Source: Rhodocyclaceae bacterium UBA2346
GTDB taxonomy: Bacteria; Pseudomonadota; Gammaproteobacteria; Burkholderiales; Rhodocyclaceae
DNA: 11,270 nt
Direction of reading: 5' to 3'
NCBI GenBank assembly: GCA_002344625.1
Contig: DDUE01000044.1
Span: 1 to 11,270, forward strand
Under the pieces are notes generated by a model. That model had not been told where the DNA came from and searched no databases. It was given only the letters and a program-made list of their open reading frames with translations. The translations under genes were made by a program, and so were the position numbers. Below are positions 10,166 to 11,270 of this stretch, in pieces (the first letter of the stretch is position 1; every line of letters begins with the position of its first letter).

Positions 10166-11270
10166 TTAACCAAGCTGGGCAAGGAGTTCGTTCGCCCTGG
10201 CGACCTGCTCCGGGTTACCCTCGCGAATGACCTCCTCGATCAACTCGCGCGCCCCCTCCTTGTCCCCCATCTCTTCGTATGCGCGCGCCAGATCGAGCTT
10301 GGTGTCCACCTCCTGGTTCGCATCGGGAAGAATGGACGGCGCCTCGTCGGCCAGGCTCGCGACACTCGGAGTCGAAGGCACTTCAGGCAGAGGCGGGCCC
10401 GGGAGATCGGGCAACTCGAGATTGAGGTCGATATTCGAAAGATCCAACGGGCGAACTTCGGCCACCTGCTCGGGTATGGAGCTTTCGAGATCGAAATCGA
10501 AGTCGAGCAGGCTGTTGTCGAACCCGGTCTTCTCCAGGTCCATTTCGGCGCTATCGTCATCCCTCATCACATCGGCCTGAATCACCGTCGCACTCAGACT
10601 CGCATCTTCACCGCCACTCGTCCGGGTAACGACTTGATCGGAACCGCCACCGTGCTGGACGCGTGGCTTGGCCAATGACGGCTTGGCAGATTCACCCGGC
10701 ATGTCGAAAGCGAGACCCGCATCGGCGCCGGTAATGGCCATATCGAGATCCAGCTCGGTGCCGACCACCGTCTTGTCCATGCTGATGTCTTGAGCCGCGG
10801 ACGCGGCCGAAGGCGGCACGGCGGGTTCGAACGCAAGACCACGGTCGGCATCGATGTCCAGATCGAAGGTGAGGCCTCCGGACGTCGTATCGACGCGCGG
10901 CGCCACGGGCTCGCTTTCCAGCACCGGCAGGGGTTCGGGGGTCGCATCGAGATCGAAATCGAGCACGGAGAGATCTTCCGGCAACAGGTTCTCTTCGGCC
11001 TCGGGCGCCATCGCCCCCATATCGAGGGCATTGGCGACATCGCGGTCGCCGCCGTTCTCGACGACTTCGCTCAATTGGCGCAAATCCCCGGGAACGGTCC
11101 ATGTCGCCTTCAACTGCGACGCGCTCGGCTCGACCGGAGCATTGCTGAAATCGAGATCCGCGAGCGAAACATCGGTAGCCGGCCGCTCCGCCACCGCGTC
11201 ACCGCGCGCCGAAGTAGCCGCCGCCAGGCCGGCCACCGCCACACCGGCGGCGGCTGCCGGCACGCTCGTT
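10166..11270 (-). CDS. fimV: FimV, C-terminal part (5' end outside window)
   Basis: The reading frame is open to the right edge, so this is the end of a much larger protein; the GTG at 11263 is not a credible start. FimV is an inner-membrane, peptidoglycan-binding hub linked to type IV pilus assembly, twitching and polar localisation in Pseudomonas and relatives. Its LysM and membrane segment would lie upstream of this window. The visible ~367 residues are acidic and low-complexity with LDFDLD-type repeats, probably cytoplasmic and disordered. They end in a compact conserved domain (10169-10318) with the TPR-like text LDLARAYEEMGDKEGARELI and the end ANELLAQLG, which is the FimV C-terminal domain signature. 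The location just upstream of truA matches Pseudomonas aeruginosa. Confidence 0.9.
   Translation of the reverse strand, partial: TSVPAAAAGVAVAGLAAATSARGDAVAERPATDVSLADLDFSNAPVEPSASQLKATWTVPGDLRQLSEVVENGGDRDVANALDMGAMAPEAEENLLPEDLSVLDFDLDATPEPLPVLESEPVAPRVDTTSGGLTFDLDIDADRGLAFEPAVPPSAASAAQDISMDKTVVGTELDLDMAITGADAGLAFDMPGESAKPSLAKPRVQHGGGSDQVVTRTSGGEDASLSATVIQADVMRDDDSAEMDLEKTGFDNSLLDFDFDLESSIPEQVAEVRPLDLSNIDLNLELPDLPGPPLPEVPSTPSVASLADEAPSILPDANQEVDTKLDLARAYEEMGDKEGARELIEEVIREGNPEQVARANELLAQLG
10403..10963 (-). repeat. Degenerate acidic LDFDLD repeats within FimV
   Basis: Imperfect copies of a hydrophobic-Asp alternating motif: LDFDLD (10946-10963), LTFDLD (10856-10873), LDLDMA (10736-10753), LDFDFDLE (10484-10507) and LDLSNIDLNLELPDL (10403-10447). 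Spacing is irregular (30-80 residues), so this is a family of short linear motifs rather than a tandem repeat. An upstream ADLDFS may be another copy. Such motifs are common in the cytoplasmic region of FimV-like proteins. Confidence 0.6.

Overview
This window is a dense, all-minus-strand run of housekeeping genes from a high-GC proteobacterium. The protein sequences and gene order fit a betaproteobacterium, probably of the Azoarcus/Thauera/Rhodocyclales type; that assignment is inferred from recalled gene order, not from a database search. Read in the direction of transcription (from the right end leftwards) the order is fimV (3' part only) - a small EcfT/CbiQ-like membrane protein - truA - trpF - trpB - trpA - accD - folC - dedD (SPOR) - cvpA - purF - metZ (3' end lost).

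Layout: 10166-11270 holds the C-terminal part of FimV, with acidic LDFDLD-type repeats and the conserved C-terminal helical-repeat domain. An 84-bp GC-rich gap follows. From 10081 to the left edge the genes are packed: the EcfT-like gene overlaps truA (ATGA), truA abuts trpF (TGAATG), trpF overlaps trpB by 14 nt, trpA overlaps accD (ATGA), and the remaining junctions have gaps of 6-11 nt. The only larger internal gap is 45 nt between trpB and trpA, and it contains a GC-rich inverted repeat. No tRNA, rRNA, CRISPR array, insertion sequence or integration signature was seen.

Functions: the run combines tRNA pseudouridylation (TruA), the last steps of tryptophan synthesis (TrpF, TrpB, TrpA), the first committed step of fatty acid synthesis (AccD), folate synthesis and polyglutamylation (FolC), envelope and division-related proteins (DedD, CvpA), the first step of purine synthesis (PurF) and methionine synthesis (MetZ). 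It is the well-known truA-accD-folC-dedD-cvpA-purF backbone of proteobacteria, with fimV upstream and metZ downstream as in pseudomonads, plus the trpFBA block and an extra EcfT-like gene.

The left edge is anomalous. After about codon 318, metZ runs into a 50-nt homopolymer of C (58-107), followed by 57 bases with no T. This looks like a sequencing or assembly artefact rather than biology, and the last part of MetZ is missing. I found no convincing undescribed system; the most unusual real gene is the solitary EcfT-like protein between fimV and truA.
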